From positions 9,343,912-9,407,911 of the forward strand of contig OY755196.1 of the NCBI GenBank assembly GCA_963576735.1: a stretch of DNA of 64,000 bases, in the 5' to 3' direction. The number at the start of each line of letters is the position of its first letter. The stretch's first letter is position 1. The DNA comes from Bedellia somnulentella (lineage: Eukaryota > Arthropoda > Insecta > Lepidoptera > Bedelliidae). Shown here piece after piece: positions 63,011-64,000 of this stretch. Below the pieces are notes generated by a model that ran no database searches, had not been told where the DNA came from, and worked only from the letters and a program-made list of their open reading frames with translations. The position numbers were made by a program, and so were the translations under genes.

Positions 63011-63459
63011 AATAGGCTATTTTACTGTAATAAATATATACATTTCTTTTATTTCATAAGGGTTAATATTTATTTCTGAGAGCGATTTGTAACAATGCTA
63101 GATAAAAATATTGCATTATTTTACCAAATACCGCCTTCTAAAATAAGTCTTTTTGATGCTACTGTCTCGTGTCTAAAACGACTTTAATTGGCTATTTCTA
63201 TAATGACGTAGATTGCGCATAAACAGACTGTGTATCTCTTCGCCTTTTGGTGTATATTTATGCGGAATTGACGTCACTACGTGTCACAACCGCCATATTA
63301 CTGAAAGTCGCGTTTTCGCGGCATATTTGAATATTGCATTTTCTTTTTCGGTTTTTTAATAAAATAGCTAAAATAAAAACAGTACAGTATTTTTTAGGGG
63401 GCCTTATAAACAAATAAACACCGTAAGATAGATTTCAAAACATTGTCAAATAGCCTATT
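63011..63459 (-). mobile_element. MITE family 4, copy 2 (449 bp, inverted)
   Basis: Same terminal repeats as 56358-56803 in opposite orientation (ccgtaagatag at the right, gacgtagattgcgcat inside). It ends about 41 bp before exon 16. Confidence 0.9.
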
Positions 63460-63500
63460 TTATAATCTTTCGAATTTATATTCTTTAAAATATTATTCAG

Positions 63501-63623
63501 GTGCCGAAGAAGGTATATACACGTTGAATCTAAACGAGTTACACGAAACGGCGATGGATCAGTTGTGTCCTCGAAGGACCATTTGGATGTACGTCATCAA
63601 GGATGTACTCATGTCTCTGTCTG
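63501..63623 (+). CDS. hppy: MAP4K3-like kinase, exon 16
   Basis: Residues 795-835: [20 protein letters not shown], then [20 protein letters not shown], a highly conserved CNH segment. Acceptor attattcag, donor TCTG|GTGAGT. The rest of the CNH domain (about 250 residues in the family) lies beyond the window. Confidence 0.96.
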
Positions 63624-63737
63624 GTGAGTTACTTCATTCATTCATCGATTCATTTACTCATCACGATCTCTTACTACTTAAGTCTGTGAAACTTCGAAAA
63701 ACGGTAAAAGAATTTCTTTACGTATTTTGTGAATAGG

Positions 63738-63888
63738 TGGGTTATTTATTCAAATTCAAATTCTTTATTTGCATTCCACATGTCATATTAACAACAACCT
63801 TGTTAGTTTATTAGTTTAGGTTGGCCATTAATAAAGAAGACATGAACTCAAATCTATTGTTGGTGTAGGATAATTTTTATAGTTACAA
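63738..63888 (-). repeat. LINE 3' UTR-like fragment
   Basis: ttcaaattcaaattctttat ... gcattccacatgtc. Resembles the short 3' UTRs of lepidopteran LINEs; no coding part. Confidence 0.35.
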
Positions 63889-63890
63889 AT

Positions 63891-64000
63891 GTTGAATCTA
63901 AATGAGTTACATGAAATAGCGATGGATCAGTTGTGTCCTCGAAGGACCATTTGGATGTACGTCCAGGGATGTGCTTATGTCTTTGTCTGGTTAGGTTATT
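63891..64000 (+). pseudogene. Partial, frameshifted copy of MAP4K exon 16
   Basis: Starts at gttgaatctaaatgagttac and follows exon 16 to its donor. It lacks the first ~33 bases and the acceptor, has several C-to-T differences, and a 2-base loss (gtccagggatgt against gtcatcaaggatgt) that breaks the frame. The donor is altered to GTTAGG. It cannot act as a normal exon. Confidence 0.88.

Overview
The window looks like nuclear DNA of a moth or butterfly (Lepidoptera). This is inferred from small GT-AG exons in very large AT-rich introns, an insect happyhour-type MAP4K gene, and a dense load of LINEs, SINEs, MITEs and DNA transposon relics ending in (TATG)n or (TTATG)n tails. There is no operon, Shine-Dalgarno site or CRISPR array.

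Layout. 1-1000: first exon of an unidentified single-pass membrane protein, minus strand. 1000-24180: almost entirely transposon-derived, with dozens of copies of a ~250-bp retroposon (called SINE-A here), tRNA-headed SINEs (SINE-B and SINE-C), several inverted-repeat elements (one with two 180-bp arms), a decayed mariner and several perfect palindromes. 24349-24708: intact single-exon histone-fold gene (POLE3/Chrac-14), minus strand. 25200-30240: LINE pieces, a Ty1/copia pol remnant, a possible THAP-domain first exon. 31083 to the right edge: a MAP4K3-like (happyhour, GCK-I) kinase gene on the plus strand. Sixteen coding exons can be placed with consistent splice phases, about 835 codons. The kinase domain is complete; the C-terminal CNH domain is only begun when the window ends.

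The MAP4K introns hold most of the remaining mobile DNA. Intron 1 has a hAT relic with an exact 8-bp target duplication and a piggyBac relic with TTAA duplications ending about 50 bp before exon 2. Intron 6 has a Helitron-like end next to the exon 7 acceptor. Intron 11 holds a complete Ty3/gypsy LTR retrotransposon (50219-56349) with identical 162-bp LTRs, gag, a pol broken into two frames, no env, and an extra upstream ORF for a small membrane protein. Inverted MITE copies lie on either side of exons 12-15.

The most notable pattern is that SINE-A, SINE-B and an RTE-like LINE share a related 3' tail (the LINE's last codons followed by a short simple-repeat tail). This suggests that one LINE reverse transcriptase mobilised all three. 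Other points of interest are a possible 51-nt cassette exon, two CxCxxC motifs in MAP4K exon 13, a tandem duplication of the exon 9 splice donor, and a decayed partial copy of exon 16 at the right edge. Repeat borders are read by eye and are accurate to roughly 5-15 bp unless target duplications are named.
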